NCBI GenBank assembly: GCA_965249785.1 | Contig: CBDFMU010000031.1 | Coordinates: forward strand, 55,281-119,280 | Length of the DNA: 64,000 bases | Origin: M3007 sp965249785 | Lineage (GTDB): Bacteria; Bacteroidota; Bacteroidia; Chitinophagales; Saprospiraceae | Direction: 5' to 3' | Shown: positions 24,955 to 34,999 of the stretch, in pieces | Position numbering within the stretch: position 1 is the first letter of the stretch | Layout: each line of letters begins with the position of its first letter | The notes under the pieces: generated by a model | Told to the model about the DNA's origin: nothing | Databases searched by the model: none | Seen by the model: only the letters and a program-made list of their open reading frames with translations | Made by a program: the position numbers and the translations under genes

Positions 24955-25001
24955 TTCGCCCTTCCGATTTCGTTGTCAATACCTGCAAACTGTTTTCATT
25001 C

Positions 25002-28000
25002 ATGTCGCCGCGCTTTCGCTTCGTACTGGCTTCCTTCCAGTGCCTGTTTTTTCCTAAAAACACCCCTTGGATTCGGGCCATTGAAACTGTATCCCCGCCT
25101 GGATTTCCACCGATAGTTCCTAAAAAATGGCGAAGATTGCCTGTCTGGATCGCTGTTCTGGGCTTTTTAGTCTCTTCTTCCACGCTGTCTGCTCAATGTA
25201 TTACAGTAGATGCCGGGCCAGATGTTGTTTTGTGCGTTCCGGCCTCCCCGACCCATTTGAATGGCAGTATCAGTGGTAGCTATTTAGGTTTCACCTGGAC
25301 ACCCACCACGGGCTTACAAGGTGCCACAACGCTCTCGCCGACTGTAAACGTTACCCAAAACACCACGTACACCCTGACTGCAAGCGCAGTGGATTTGACC
25401 ACGAATAGCATTGTCAATGGTGATTTTGAATCTGGCAACACCGGCTTTACGAGCGATTATGCTTACAGTCCGGGCGACTTGAATCCAGAGGGATTGTATG
25501 ATGTCACCAATGATCCACACAACGACCACAATAATTTTGCCCATTGTCCCGACCACACTGGCGGCGGCAATATGATGGTCGTAAATGGGGCGGGTACCCC
25601 CAACCAGGATGTCTGGTGCCAATCGGTGCCGATCATGGCCAATACAGAGTATGTATTTTCATGCTGGGTTTCCACGGTGGTGACCTCGTCTCCGGCTTTG
25701 TTACAATTTTCGATCAATGGTGCCTCTTTGGGGCCAATTTTTCAGGCACCGACACAAAATTGTGTTTGGCAAAACTTCTATTTCACCTGGAACAGCGGCG
25801 CTAATACCAGCGCAACCATCTGCGTCGTCAATCAAAATACCCAATTGGGAGGCAACGACTTTGCGCTGGATGATATCGTATTCACCCCGGTTTGCGTGCA
25901 GAGCGACGATGTGGAAGTGACCGTAGTCAATCTCACTGCCGTGGCTACAGCCAACACGCCCATTCCTGCCTGTGGAGATCCGGCTATTACTTTGAACGGC
26001 TATGGCTCCAGTACTGGTGCCGGGATCTCCTACGAATGGACGACTCCCAATGGAAACATCCTGAGCGATGAGACCACGCTTTATCCCATCGTAAATACCC
26101 CCGGTACCTACACGCTGTATGTTAGTTACGATAACAATGGGATGACTTGTAGCAAGACCGCTACTGTCGTAGTGACGCAGGCGCCGAACTCGCTGATTGC
26201 CTCCATCAATCCTGCGCCACCGCTCGGCTGCGGTACGTCTTCCATGACTTTATTCGGCAATTCTAATGCAACGGGGGCTGTCGACTACCAATGGACGGCC
26301 CTTACCGGCAATATTGTAGGCTTTTCTGACCAACAAAACATTGTTATTAATCAGCCTGGCCAATACGAACTATTGGTGACCGACGCAGTCAATGGCTGTA
26401 CCTCCACGGCTAGTGTAACCATCGCTGGAGCCACTAGTCCGCCGATTGCTACCGCCACCGCCAACGGCCCGCTCACTTGTACCCAAACGACCGCCACCCT
26501 TTCCGGGGCTGGCAGCAGTACCGGAGCAGGGATCACCTACCAATGGACGGCCGCTGGTGGCGGCACTGTTACCAGTGGTCAGAATAGCCAGAATGCCGTC
26601 GCCGGAAGTGCCGGGACTTATATGTTGTTAGTCACTAATACGATCAGTGGCTGTAGTGCTACTGCTACTGTCGTACTAACCGGCACGGCGGTACCACCGA
26701 CGCTCAGCATCCAGCCGCCGGGCGCGCTGGACTGCGATACGCCCACCCTGCCATTATCGGCTACCGTCACTCCTGCCAATGCCGTACTCAGCTGGACGAC
26801 GACTGGCGGAGGGCAAATAGTCAGCGGTCAAAACACGACCAATCCAGTCATATCCGCTGCTGGCACCTACACCTTATTGGTCACTAATCCCGTCAACGGC
26901 TGCACCGCAACTGCCTCTACGTCAGTTGTTTCCAACACTACGCCGTCGATAGCCATAGCTACATCGCCTTCCAATCTTACCTGTCAAAACCCCAGCGTCA
27001 CACTGTCGGGAACAGGCTCTTCGGCTGGCGCAAATTTCACCTATGTCTGGTCCAGTTCACCGGGCGGCAACATCGTTTCGGGTGGCACCACGCTCAATCC
27101 AACCGTCAATGTTGCCTCCACTTATACTTTATTAGTTACCAATACCATCACCGCCTGCACTGCTACCGCCAGCGTCACCGTATTATCTGACCAAAACGTA
27201 TTGACCGCCATTGCTAATGCCCCCGACACGCTCACTTGCACCGTCAACATGGTCACGCTAAATTCTACTGGCACCAGTACCGGCCCTACACTTTTCTATA
27301 ACTGGACGACTACCAACGGTAACATCAGCGGCCCCACCAATGTGCCCAGCCCCATCGCGACGCTGCCCGGTACCTATCAGCTTCTGGTGACCAATCCCGC
27401 CAACGGCTGCACTGCTACCGACCTGGCCGAAGTGGTGCAAAACCATACGCCGCCGATGTTGCAGACCAGCGTTTCCGGCATGCTCAATTGTGCCAATCCA
27501 ACCCTTAGTTTGCAAGGCCAAAACCTGTCGCTGCCCGGCAATTTCAGCTACCAATGGACAGCATCCAGCGGCGGAAACATCGTCAGTGGAGCCACTGGAC
27601 TTATGCCTATTGTCAATGCGGCGGGTCAATATATGCTCACCGCTACCAATATTGCCACTGGCTGCACCGGCCAATCTACCGTGGCAGTGACTGCTCAGGC
27701 GGGCACCCCAACGGCTATTATTGCGGCGCCCGGCCCACTCACCTGCGTCACCACCAACCAGACTTTGAATACTAGTGGTTCGTCGTCGGGAGCCAATTTC
27801 ACCTACACCTGGACGACCAGCAACGGCGGCAACATTGTTAGCGGCGGCAATTCGCCCAGCCCTATTGTGAATACCGCTGGCACTTATAACTTATTGATTA
27901 GCAATACTGCGAATGGCTGCTCCGCCACTACGTCGGTCGTGCTTACGGGAAATACCACCGTGCCGCCTGCCGAAGCGGGTGCGCCGGGTTTGATCACTTG

Positions 28001-31000
28001 TAGCCAGCCATCGTTTAGTTTAGTGGCCAATCCAGGCTTGCCAGCGGGCAACCTTGTTTTTCAATGGACAACTTCTAGCGGGCAATTCGTCGGCAATCCC
28101 AACGCGGCGCAGGTAAGTGCGAATCAAGCCGGTTTATATCACCTGCTGGTCACCAATCCAGCCAATGGTTGTAAAGCCGTTGATTCGGTACAAGTGACTG
28201 CTAATCAACAACTACCCACGGTTACCATCGCGCCACCTACGCCTTTGGATTGTAGTCATGCCACCACCACATTGTCAGCAACGGCCACTGGCACTACATT
28301 GACTTATCAATGGCAAACTACAGGCGGACAGTTCGTTAGCGGTGCCACTTCCGCCTCGCCAGTAGTAAATGCGGCGGGCCTTTACTCGCTTACCGTGACT
28401 AATAGCACGAACGGCTGCACTCGTACCGCCAGCGCGACCGTGACCGCCAATGGCGCACCGCCGAATGTGCAGGCAGCACCCGTGGCACCCATTACCTGTA
28501 TCGCGCTGACGCAGACCATCAGTGCGCAAAACCTTTCCTTGCCCGGCAATTTTACCTACCAATGGACGGCCGCCAATGGCGGCAACATCGTTTCGGGAGC
28601 CACCACGCTGACTCCAACCGTGAATGCTGGCGGCAATTATACACTCACTACCACCAACGTGACCAGCGGTTGTAGCAATGTTTTGGTAGTTAATGTAACC
28701 CAAAGTGCTATTCCACCTACCGCCAATGCCGGGCCGGATCTTACGCTGAGTTGCACAGCCAATTCTTTGATAATCAATGGCTCTGGCACCGGAAGCAACA
28801 ATCTGATCTACGCCTGGACGGCCTCCAATGGCGGCAATCTCGTCAGCGGAACGGCCACCGCCACGCCCACCATAAATCAACCCGGCACTTACACCTTATT
28901 AGTCACCAACCCCACGAGCGGCTGTACGGCCACCGATTTGGTACAAATAATGGCCAATCAACAACTGCCGACCATCACCATCGCCTCGCCCGCGCTGCTT
29001 ACTTGCCTGCAAACCACGGCTACTTTATCGGCCACGGCCACTGGCAACACGCTGACTTACCAATGGCAAACCAGCGGCGGCTCCCTCGTCAGCGGCGCCA
29101 CCTCCGCAACGCCGGTAGTGGATGCGCCGGGTACGTATTCCGTTACCGTGACCGATGGTTCCAATAGTTGCACCCGCACGGCCACAGTGACCGTACTGGA
29201 AAATGTGGTTTTGCCCGATGTGCAGGCGGCTCCGGTCGCGCCCATAACCTGCACTGCACTGACGCAAATTATCAGCGGACAAAATCTCTCCGCGCCGGGA
29301 AATTTCACCTACAACTGGACAACTACTACCACTGGAAATATTGTTTCGGGAAATAATACTTTGACACCAACCGTGGATGCTGGCGGCGATTACACGCTCA
29401 TCACTACCGATGAAACCAACGGTTGCACCAGTACTTTGCAAATCAGTGTTGCTCAAAACACTACACTGCCGACTGCCAATGCCGGGCCAAACGATACCTT
29501 GACTTGCATCAATAACTCTTTGACTATCAATGGCTCTGGCGCAGGTGCCAGCAATTTAAATTATTCTTGGACCACTACCAATGGCGGAAATTTAGTCAGC
29601 GGCGCAAATACCGCCACCCCAATCGTAGACCACTCCGGCACTTACACCTTATTAGTCACCAATCCCACCAATGGCTGCACCGCCAGCGATTTGGTGCAAA
29701 TAAGGGCCAATCAACAACTTCCAACCATCACCATTGCGCCACCGACATCGCTTACTTGCACCCAAATGACGGCCACGCTTTCGACGACGGCTACTGGCAA
29801 TGTTTTGACTTACGAATGGCAAACCGTTGGTGGACAATTTGTTAGCGGCGCTACTTCTGCCACGCCAACCGTAGATGCAGCCGGTACTTATAATGTTACC
29901 GTTACCGATGGCCAGAATGGTTGCAGCACGATAGCCACGATGTCTGTTTTGGAAAATACCACTCCTCCCAACGTGCAGGCCACGCCTGTACAAGCCATTA
30001 CTTGCATCGCACCGACGCAAATTATTACTGCACAAAACCTGTCTTTGCCGGGCAATTTCAGTTACGCCTGGACGGCGACCAACGGCGGAAATATCTTTTC
30101 GGGAAACACCAGCCTGACTCCTACTGTAAATGCTGGCGGTGATTACACGCTCACGGCTACCAACGGCAGCAATGGCTGCACCAGCATTTTGCCAGTCACT
30201 GTTGCCCAAAATACCGCGCTGCCTACTGCCAATGCCGGAACAGACAATACGTTAAGTTGTGGCGTTAATGCTTTGACTATCAATGGCTCTGGTACTGGTG
30301 CCAATAACTTGACTTACGTCTGGACGGCCTCGAATGGCGGTCATATTGTCAATGGTACAAACACGGCTACGCTAAACATTGACCAGCCGGGCGACTATAC
30401 GTTATTAGTCACTAATCCTGCCAATGGCTGCACCGCCAGCGACGCCGTGCAAATTTTGAACGACAACAATGCGCCGCAAGTCAACGCCGGGCCATCGCCA
30501 ATACTTACCTGCACTTTGCAGCAAACCACGCTGAACGCCACAGCCAGCACGGGTGCGACGTTGAGTTACCAATGGACGACCACGGGCGGCAGCCTCGTCA
30601 GCGGAGCGACCACCCTTTCGCCGACGATAGATGCGCCGGGTCTGTACCAATTGGCCGTAACCAATTCCGCGAATGGTTGCGTAAGTATAGACACGGTGAA
30701 TGTTGGCGAAAATGTGATGCTCCCCAGTGTAGACGCCGGTCTGCCTGATACCCTTACTTGTATGACTCTGGCCCTTCCGCTTTCAGGTATGGCTAGCGGT
30801 GCCAATAACCTGATTTTTCAATGGACAACAACCAATGGAAATATCGTCAGCGGGGCCAATACGCTGACCCCACAAGTGAACCGGATGGGTGTTTATGAAT
30901 TGACGACCACCAATCCGGCCAATGGCTGCACCAATACCGACATCGTAAGCGTGGCCATAGACACTTTGCATTTTGGGGTTGTAGCCAGTGTTCCCGGGCC

Positions 31001-32378
31001 ATTGACCTGCCAGATGCTCACCATTGGTATAACTGGTGCGGTAAACTTGCCCGGTGCATTCACGGCTGCCTGGACGACCACCACTGGACATTTTAACGGC
31101 CCACAAAATATGCTGGGAGCGGTCGTGAGTGCGCCGGGCCTTTATCAATTAACCGTTCAAAGTACTGCTAATGGCTGTACTTCAACTGCACAAGTCACTG
31201 TTTTACAAGATATTGCGCCGCCCTTAGTCCAAGCGAATGCGCCCGGCCAAATCACCTGCGATCACCCGACGATAGCGTTGAGCGGTACAGGTTCTTCGTC
31301 AGGGACCGGGTTTAACTACGTGTGGACGGCCAGCAACGGCGGTCAAATCCAGAGTGGCCAAACGACCTTGACTCCAACGGTCACGGCGGCAGGAATTTAT
31401 TCTTTGCAGGTCACCAACTCCACGAATGGTTGTAAAGCGACGGATACCACTGCCGTTACCGCCAATATCACGCCGCCGACAGTGGTTATTTTATTGCCAC
31501 AAGTCCTTACCTGTACCCATTTATCGGCGGTACTGAATGCCAGTGGTTCGAGTGGTGGCGCGAATTTCACCAACACCTGGACGAGTTCTCCTGCCGGGCA
31601 TTTTGTCAGTGGGCAAACCACGTTGATGCCAACGGTAGATCAGGCAGGTGCTTACCTTTTGACCATACACAATACGGAAAACGGCTGCCTCGCGATGGCT
31701 CAAACTTCGGTCACAAAAAATATTGTTCCGCCCGTAGCCAATGCTGGCCCGGATGCAGAATTGTACTGCCAACAAACCGAAGTGACATTACAAGGCAGTG
31801 GCACCGCCGTTTCGCCGCTTACTTTCGCCTGGCTTACGCCAGATGGTCACCTGCAAAGCGGGAATAACACCGCCAATCCGGTAGCCGATCAAGCGGGTAT
31901 TTACAACCTCACGGTCACGAACACGGAGAATGGCTGTACCGCCACTGATGCGGCCTTAATAACCCAAATTCCATTGCCCGATTTTGTGGCCACCCTGTGG
32001 CAGCCCGACTGTTTTGACCGAACTGGCAACGTAGATTTTGGCCCGGTCACGGGCGGCAAGCCTCCTTTCCGCTACTCCGCCGATGGTGGTTTGACTTTCC
32101 GAACCAGTCCGACTTTCGACGATTTGGCCGTGGGATCGCATGATTTGGTGGTAGAAGATCAAAATGGTTGTACGGCTACTCAATCCGTGGAAGTGCAAAT
32201 GCCTTTTTTGCCCACAGTGACGCTGGCTAATCTATTTACCATAGAACAGGGCGACTCGGTGCGCCTCGAACCTGTGTTGAATCTTGCCGCTCAGCAGCAT
32301 CGCCACCTGGGAATGGACACCCACGGAGCGTCTCTCCTGCACGGATTGCCCCAAACCCTGGGCAAAACCTCTTTTTAA
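25002..32378 (+). CDS. Giant secreted adhesin with about 23 Ig/PKD-like repeats
   Basis: A 2458-residue frame. After about 43 charged residues comes a late signal peptide (LPVWIAVLGFLVSSSTLSAQ). Residues about 130-300 form a jelly-roll, carbohydrate-binding-like domain (NGDFESGNTGFTSDY, WQNFYFTWNSGANTSATICV, DFALDDIVF). Then come about 23 repeats of roughly 78-80 residues, each with PLTC...TLSGSGS, WTTSNGGNIVSG, NPTVNAAGTYTLLVTN and NGCTATDSV elements; the Cys pair probably makes a disulfide in each. Repeats 9-17 form three copies of a three-repeat block. A SprB-type repeat follows (GGKPPFRYSADGGLTF). The frame breaks at an extra T at 32283-32284, just before the C-terminal domain. Probably a surface or gliding adhesin exported by type IX secretion. 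Confidence 0.85.
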   Translation: MSPRFRFVLASFQCLFFPKNTPWIRAIETVSPPGFPPIVPKKWRRLPVWIAVLGFLVSSSTLSAQCITVDAGPDVVLCVPASPTHLNGSISGSYLGFTWTPTTGLQGATTLSPTVNVTQNTTYTLTASAVDLTTNSIVNGDFESGNTGFTSDYAYSPGDLNPEGLYDVTNDPHNDHNNFAHCPDHTGGGNMMVVNGAGTPNQDVWCQSVPIMANTEYVFSCWVSTVVTSSPALLQFSINGASLGPIFQAPTQNCVWQNFYFTWNSGANTSATICVVNQNTQLGGNDFALDDIVFTPVCVQSDDVEVTVVNLTAVATANTPIPACGDPAITLNGYGSSTGAGISYEWTTPNGNILSDETTLYPIVNTPGTYTLYVSYDNNGMTCSKTATVVVTQAPNSLIASINPAPPLGCGTSSMTLFGNSNATGAVDYQWTALTGNIVGFSDQQNIVINQPGQYELLVTDAVNGCTSTASVTIAGATSPPIATATANGPLTCTQTTATLSGAGSSTGAGITYQWTAAGGGTVTSGQNSQNAVAGSAGTYMLLVTNTISGCSATATVVLTGTAVPPTLSIQPPGALDCDTPTLPLSATVTPANAVLSWTTTGGGQIVSGQNTTNPVISAAGTYTLLVTNPVNGCTATASTSVVSNTTPSIAIATSPSNLTCQNPSVTLSGTGSSAGANFTYVWSSSPGGNIVSGGTTLNPTVNVASTYTLLVTNTITACTATASVTVLSDQNVLTAIANAPDTLTCTVNMVTLNSTGTSTGPTLFYNWTTTNGNISGPTNVPSPIATLPGTYQLLVTNPANGCTATDLAEVVQNHTPPMLQTSVSGMLNCANPTLSLQGQNLSLPGNFSYQWTASSGGNIVSGATGLMPIVNAAGQYMLTATNIATGCTGQSTVAVTAQAGTPTAIIAAPGPLTCVTTNQTLNTSGSSSGANFTYTWTTSNGGNIVSGGNSPSPIVNTAGTYNLLISNTANGCSATTSVVLTGNTTVPPAEAGAPGLITCSQPSFSLVANPGLPAGNLVFQWTTSSGQFVGNPNAAQVSANQAGLYHLLVTNPANGCKAVDSVQVTANQQLPTVTIAPPTPLDCSHATTTLSATATGTTLTYQWQTTGGQFVSGATSASPVVNAAGLYSLTVTNSTNGCTRTASATVTANGAPPNVQAAPVAPITCIALTQTISAQNLSLPGNFTYQWTAANGGNIVSGATTLTPTVNAGGNYTLTTTNVTSGCSNVLVVNVTQSAIPPTANAGPDLTLSCTANSLIINGSGTGSNNLIYAWTASNGGNLVSGTATATPTINQPGTYTLLVTNPTSGCTATDLVQIMANQQLPTITIASPALLTCLQTTATLSATATGNTLTYQWQTSGGSLVSGATSATPVVDAPGTYSVTVTDGSNSCTRTATVTVLENVVLPDVQAAPVAPITCTALTQIISGQNLSAPGNFTYNWTTTTTGNIVSGNNTLTPTVDAGGDYTLITTDETNGCTSTLQISVAQNTTLPTANAGPNDTLTCINNSLTINGSGAGASNLNYSWTTTNGGNLVSGANTATPIVDHSGTYTLLVTNPTNGCTASDLVQIRANQQLPTITIAPPTSLTCTQMTATLSTTATGNVLTYEWQTVGGQFVSGATSATPTVDAAGTYNVTVTDGQNGCSTIATMSVLENTTPPNVQATPVQAITCIAPTQIITAQNLSLPGNFSYAWTATNGGNIFSGNTSLTPTVNAGGDYTLTATNGSNGCTSILPVTVAQNTALPTANAGTDNTLSCGVNALTINGSGTGANNLTYVWTASNGGHIVNGTNTATLNIDQPGDYTLLVTNPANGCTASDAVQILNDNNAPQVNAGPSPILTCTLQQTTLNATASTGATLSYQWTTTGGSLVSGATTLSPTIDAPGLYQLAVTNSANGCVSIDTVNVGENVMLPSVDAGLPDTLTCMTLALPLSGMASGANNLIFQWTTTNGNIVSGANTLTPQVNRMGVYELTTTNPANGCTNTDIVSVAIDTLHFGVVASVPGPLTCQMLTIGITGAVNLPGAFTAAWTTTTGHFNGPQNMLGAVVSAPGLYQLTVQSTANGCTSTAQVTVLQDIAPPLVQANAPGQITCDHPTIALSGTGSSSGTGFNYVWTASNGGQIQSGQTTLTPTVTAAGIYSLQVTNSTNGCKATDTTAVTANITPPTVVILLPQVLTCTHLSAVLNASGSSGGANFTNTWTSSPAGHFVSGQTTLMPTVDQAGAYLLTIHNTENGCLAMAQTSVTKNIVPPVANAGPDAELYCQQTEVTLQGSGTAVSPLTFAWLTPDGHLQSGNNTANPVADQAGIYNLTVTNTENGCTATDAALITQIPLPDFVATLWQPDCFDRTGNVDFGPVTGGKPPFRYSADGGLTFRTSPTFDDLAVGSHDLVVEDQNGCTATQSVEVQMPFLPTVTLANLFTIEQGDSVRLEPVLNLAAQQHRHLGMDTHGASLLHGLPQTLGKTSF

Positions 32379-32748
32379 TACAAACTACGCTTTGACAATC
32401 ACTGATTTAAACGGCTGTACCGCCTCTACCAGTACACGCTTCCGAGTGGATCGCAAGCATGATATTTATGCTCCCAACGTGTTTTCGCCGAACGGTGATG
32501 GCAAAAACGACCATTTTTTGCTTTATGGAAAAGGCGTAAAAGAAGTGCGAAATCTGCGCGTATACGACCGCTGGGGGGCGGAATTATTTTTGGCAGAACA
32601 CATGGAAATCGGGAAGGAATCCGAAGGATGGAGCGGTGATTTTCGCGGCAAAACCCTCAATCCTGCGGTGTTTGTGTGGGTAGCGGAGGTAGAGTTTCTA
32701 GATGGCAGCGTAGAAATTTTTACAGGCGACGTTACGATAATAAGATAG
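32284..32748 (+). CDS. C-terminal CHU_C domain of the adhesin, in the shifted frame
   Basis: This frame continues the adhesin. WEWTPTERLSCTDCPKPWAK is the usual linker before the domain, and DIYAPNVFSPNGDGKNDHFL is the hallmark of the CHU_C / gliding-motility C-terminal domain (type B T9SS sorting). It continues with LRVYDRWGAELFLAEH and GNPAVFVWVAEVEF-like strands (NPAVFVWVAEVEF seen). Deleting one T in the TT at 32283-32284 fuses it to the 25002 frame as VLNLPLSSIATWEW. The break is either a sequencing or assembly error or a real loss of anchoring. It has no start of its own worth defending. Confidence 0.75.
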   Translation: MPLSSIATWEWTPTERLSCTDCPKPWAKPLFNTNYALTITDLNGCTASTSTRFRVDRKHDIYAPNVFSPNGDGKNDHFLLYGKGVKEVRNLRVYDRWGAELFLAEHMEIGKESEGWSGDFRGKTLNPAVFVWVAEVEFLDGSVEIFTGDVTIIR

Positions 32749-33268
32749 GCAAAGAGCAAAATTGCAAATAGACAAGGCTTGTATAGCAGGATCTACTTCC
32801 AGTTTGAGAAATGCCTTAAATTAATAGGTTCCTCTCCGATCTGTCATGCTGAACGCAGTGAAGCATCTGCCCGAGAGCGAAGGTAAATGCTCACGTTTCT
32901 CGTAGCCAGTTTCTTCACTACGTTCAGAATGACAGGCTGGGGTATGAATTAATTGGTAATTTATTTCATGGGCATTCCCTTAACAGCCAAGAAGCAAAAC
33001 ACGGTTTTCCGCTTTTTTCAAAACCTTATTGCCTTTCATCTCTTCTATGTGGCCTTTTTGCTATTCGCACTGGCCGGTCAACAGTGATTTGCTACCTTGC
33101 GGCCCTCGGATAGCACAATCTATTAACGACCTTGAATACCTCACTAAAAGTAGTTTAGGGTAATTTTTTACAAAGCATTGATTGACACTGCGATGTCGCT
33201 GAAAAACGGATGCTGCTGTACGATATTTGCTAGTTGCCCTTTGCTGTTTTGCCTTTTTATAATATATT
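32749..33268. other. 520-bp gap with one dispersed palindrome
   Basis: Apart from the palindrome at 32841-32935 I see a -7-like box (TACCTTGC at 33093-33100) that could serve the Nudix gene. No supported ORF or RNA gene was found. Confidence 0.4.
32841..32935. repeat. MITE-like palindrome, copy B
   Basis: It starts CTGTCATGCTGAACGCAGTG and ends CACTACGTTCAGAATGACAG, so the two 20-bp arms are near-perfect inverted repeats. GAAGCATCTGCC and GGTAAATGC lie inside, the latter resembling copy A (GGCATTTACC in reverse). Confidence 0.75.
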
Positions 33269-34180
33269 ATGCCTAAAAAAAGCGGTACTGGCGTCATTAT
33301 CGGCCGGTTTCAGGTATTTGAACTGAATGATGTTCATGAAAAACTGATTAGTTCGGTGCAGGCAAATCATGCCAAAGTGATCGTCTTTTTGGGGTCGAGT
33401 CCGGCTCCGAGCTTATATAATCCGCTCGATTGGGAGTTGCGCGATTTGATGTTCAAGGAACGCTACCACGAGGCATTGATATTGGAAGAAATGCCGGATT
33501 TGCCGGACGACCGCATTTGGAGCCAGGAACTGGACCGGCGTATTCTGGAATTGCGGCCCGAAGGTCAAGTGACCTTATATGGTACCGAAGAGGATTTTGT
33601 GACGCGTTATTCGGGCCGTTATCCGACGGAAATACTGGAAGCCAACGAGGAAGATTTTCCGAAAGAACCGGAAATGGAGGCCCTGGAAAACATGCGCGAT
33701 TTCCGGGCGGGTATTATTTATGCCAATTTACGCCGTTTCCCGACGGTGTACCCGACAGTGGATATTGCCGTTTTTCGTAAGGATGAAACTGAACTGCTGC
33801 TGGCCCGTAAAGACAACGAAACCCGTTTCCGACTACCCGGTGGCTTTACTGACCCGGACGATGACAGTTATGAAGAGGCCGCGTTGCGCGAATTGGGGGA
33901 AGAATGCGGCGAACTGACCATTGACGAACTGACTTACCTCGGCTCCACCCGCATTGACGATTGGCGGTATCGCGGCTCGATAGATTCGGTGATGACCCAC
34001 CTGTACGCCTGCGAATTGCTGGAAGGCGAACCCGTCGCCAATGACGATATTGCCGAACTGCGCTGGTTTGAAATCAGCCGTTTAAATAAAGACCAGTTTG
34101 TGCCGGAACATCAGGTGCTGTGGGAAATTTTGCAGGAATACTTGAATTCGGAAGAAGAAGACGAGGACGAGGATGAATAA
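33269..34180 (+). CDS. Adenylyltransferase-like and Nudix hydrolase fusion
   Basis: A 303-residue protein. Residues 1-150 resemble the nucleotidyltransferase half of NadM/NadR-type enzymes (GVIIGRFQVFELNDVHEKLI, VIVFLGSSPAPSLYNPLDWE, FKERY). However, the HxGH ATP-binding motif that follows GRFQ is degenerate (ELNDVH). Residues about 160-295 form a Nudix domain: the box keeps GGFTDPDDDSYEEAALRELG and then EECGEL, so the REL.EE.G metal site is intact while the loop before it is longer than usual. The tail is very acidic (EEEDEDEDE). NMNAT-Nudix fusions act in NAD metabolism (NMN adenylylation, ADP-ribose hydrolysis). Here the Nudix half is likely active and the transferase half doubtful. Confidence 0.75.
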   Translation: MPKKSGTGVIIGRFQVFELNDVHEKLISSVQANHAKVIVFLGSSPAPSLYNPLDWELRDLMFKERYHEALILEEMPDLPDDRIWSQELDRRILELRPEGQVTLYGTEEDFVTRYSGRYPTEILEANEEDFPKEPEMEALENMRDFRAGIIYANLRRFPTVYPTVDIAVFRKDETELLLARKDNETRFRLPGGFTDPDDDSYEEAALRELGEECGELTIDELTYLGSTRIDDWRYRGSIDSVMTHLYACELLEGEPVANDDIAELRWFEISRLNKDQFVPEHQVLWEILQEYLNSEEEDEDEDE

Positions 34181-34286
34181 TTGCGCAGGCAATTTTTTTG
34201 ACTAGACAAGGTTTTATTTTCAAGTTTTCACTTGGGTTTAATCCACTATCCAACGTCAAAATATCCAATAGTCCATCCAAATTGTC

Positions 34287-34294
34287 TAATTTTG
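34287..34294 (+). promoter_or_regulatory. -7 promoter box of the PUL sigma gene
   Basis: TAATTTTG matches TAnnTTTG and lies 70 bp upstream of ATG 34364. No convincing -33 element was found. Confidence 0.4.
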
Positions 34295-34363
34295 TCTTCC
34301 ACCCCCGCAGTTTTGCGCCCCAATCGTTGGTGAGCGTCGCTGTCAGGTCTTGGAAGGTTCAAT

Positions 34364-34999
34364 ATGGACACCTCCTTGGGACATCCACCACCGCACGAAT
34401 TGTCTGACAGTCAATCCGTTCTACTTTGGCAGCAGTTCAAAGCGGGCGATGCGGCTGCTTTCGGGCAAATTGCCGACCAATATTATCGTCTGCTATATAA
34501 TTACGGCGCGCAATTCTCGGCGGACCCCGAATTTACCCGCGACTGCATTCAGGAAATGATGCTCGAACTCTGGGAACGCCGGGCGCGACTCAGCGAGGTC
34601 GTTTCGGTCAAAGCCTACCTGTTAAAATCCCTCCGGCACCGCATTGGCCGCGAAAGTATCCGGCTCCAACGCCTCAATACCGTGGAAGAACTGGCTTTCC
34701 TAAGTGGCGAATCCGTGGAACGTCCTATCGAGTCAGTCATCATCGAAACCGAGCAGGAACGAGTACGAATTCAACAATTACAGCAACTTATCGCTGACCT
34801 CACCCTTCGCCAGCAGGAGATCATCTACCTGCGTTTTTACCAACAACTCGATTACGACGACATTGCCGAGATTATGGGTTTGTCGCGCCAGAGTGTGGCC
34901 AATTTGCTGCATCGCACCCTCAAAAATTTGCGCGAACGCTGGCCTGCATCTTTTCTGATTTTGATGCAGTTGTTGTCTGCTTATTATCAGCAATCGTAA
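34364..34999 (+). CDS. ECF sigma factor of the SusC/SusD locus
   Basis: A 211-residue ECF sigma factor of the Bacteroidota FecI-like type. Region 2 is at about 25-95 (QFKAGDAAAFGQIADQYYRL, CIQEMMLELWERRARL). Region 4 is at about 140-195 (LIADLTLRQQEIIYLRFYQQ, DYDDIAEIMGLSRQSVANLL). The next genes are a FecR anti-sigma factor, SusC and SusD, so the predicted circuit is glycan binding at SusC, signal through its N-terminal STN domain, FecR, sigma release and PUL induction. A 559-bp repeat-rich gap separates it from fecR. Confidence 0.92.
   Translation: MDTSLGHPPPHELSDSQSVLLWQQFKAGDAAAFGQIADQYYRLLYNYGAQFSADPEFTRDCIQEMMLELWERRARLSEVVSVKAYLLKSLRHRIGRESIRLQRLNTVEELAFLSGESVERPIESVIIETEQERVRIQQLQQLIADLTLRQQEIIYLRFYQQLDYDDIAEIMGLSRQSVANLLHRTLKNLRERWPASFLILMQLLSAYYQQS

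Noticed and set aside
24853..25116. 87-codon frame with a hydrophobic stretch before the adhesin
   Set aside because: It overlaps the adhesin start in another frame and would cross the adhesin promoter box.
27258..30650. Long minus-strand frames inside the adhesin
   Set aside because: They mirror the repeat units of the adhesin and lack any family signal.
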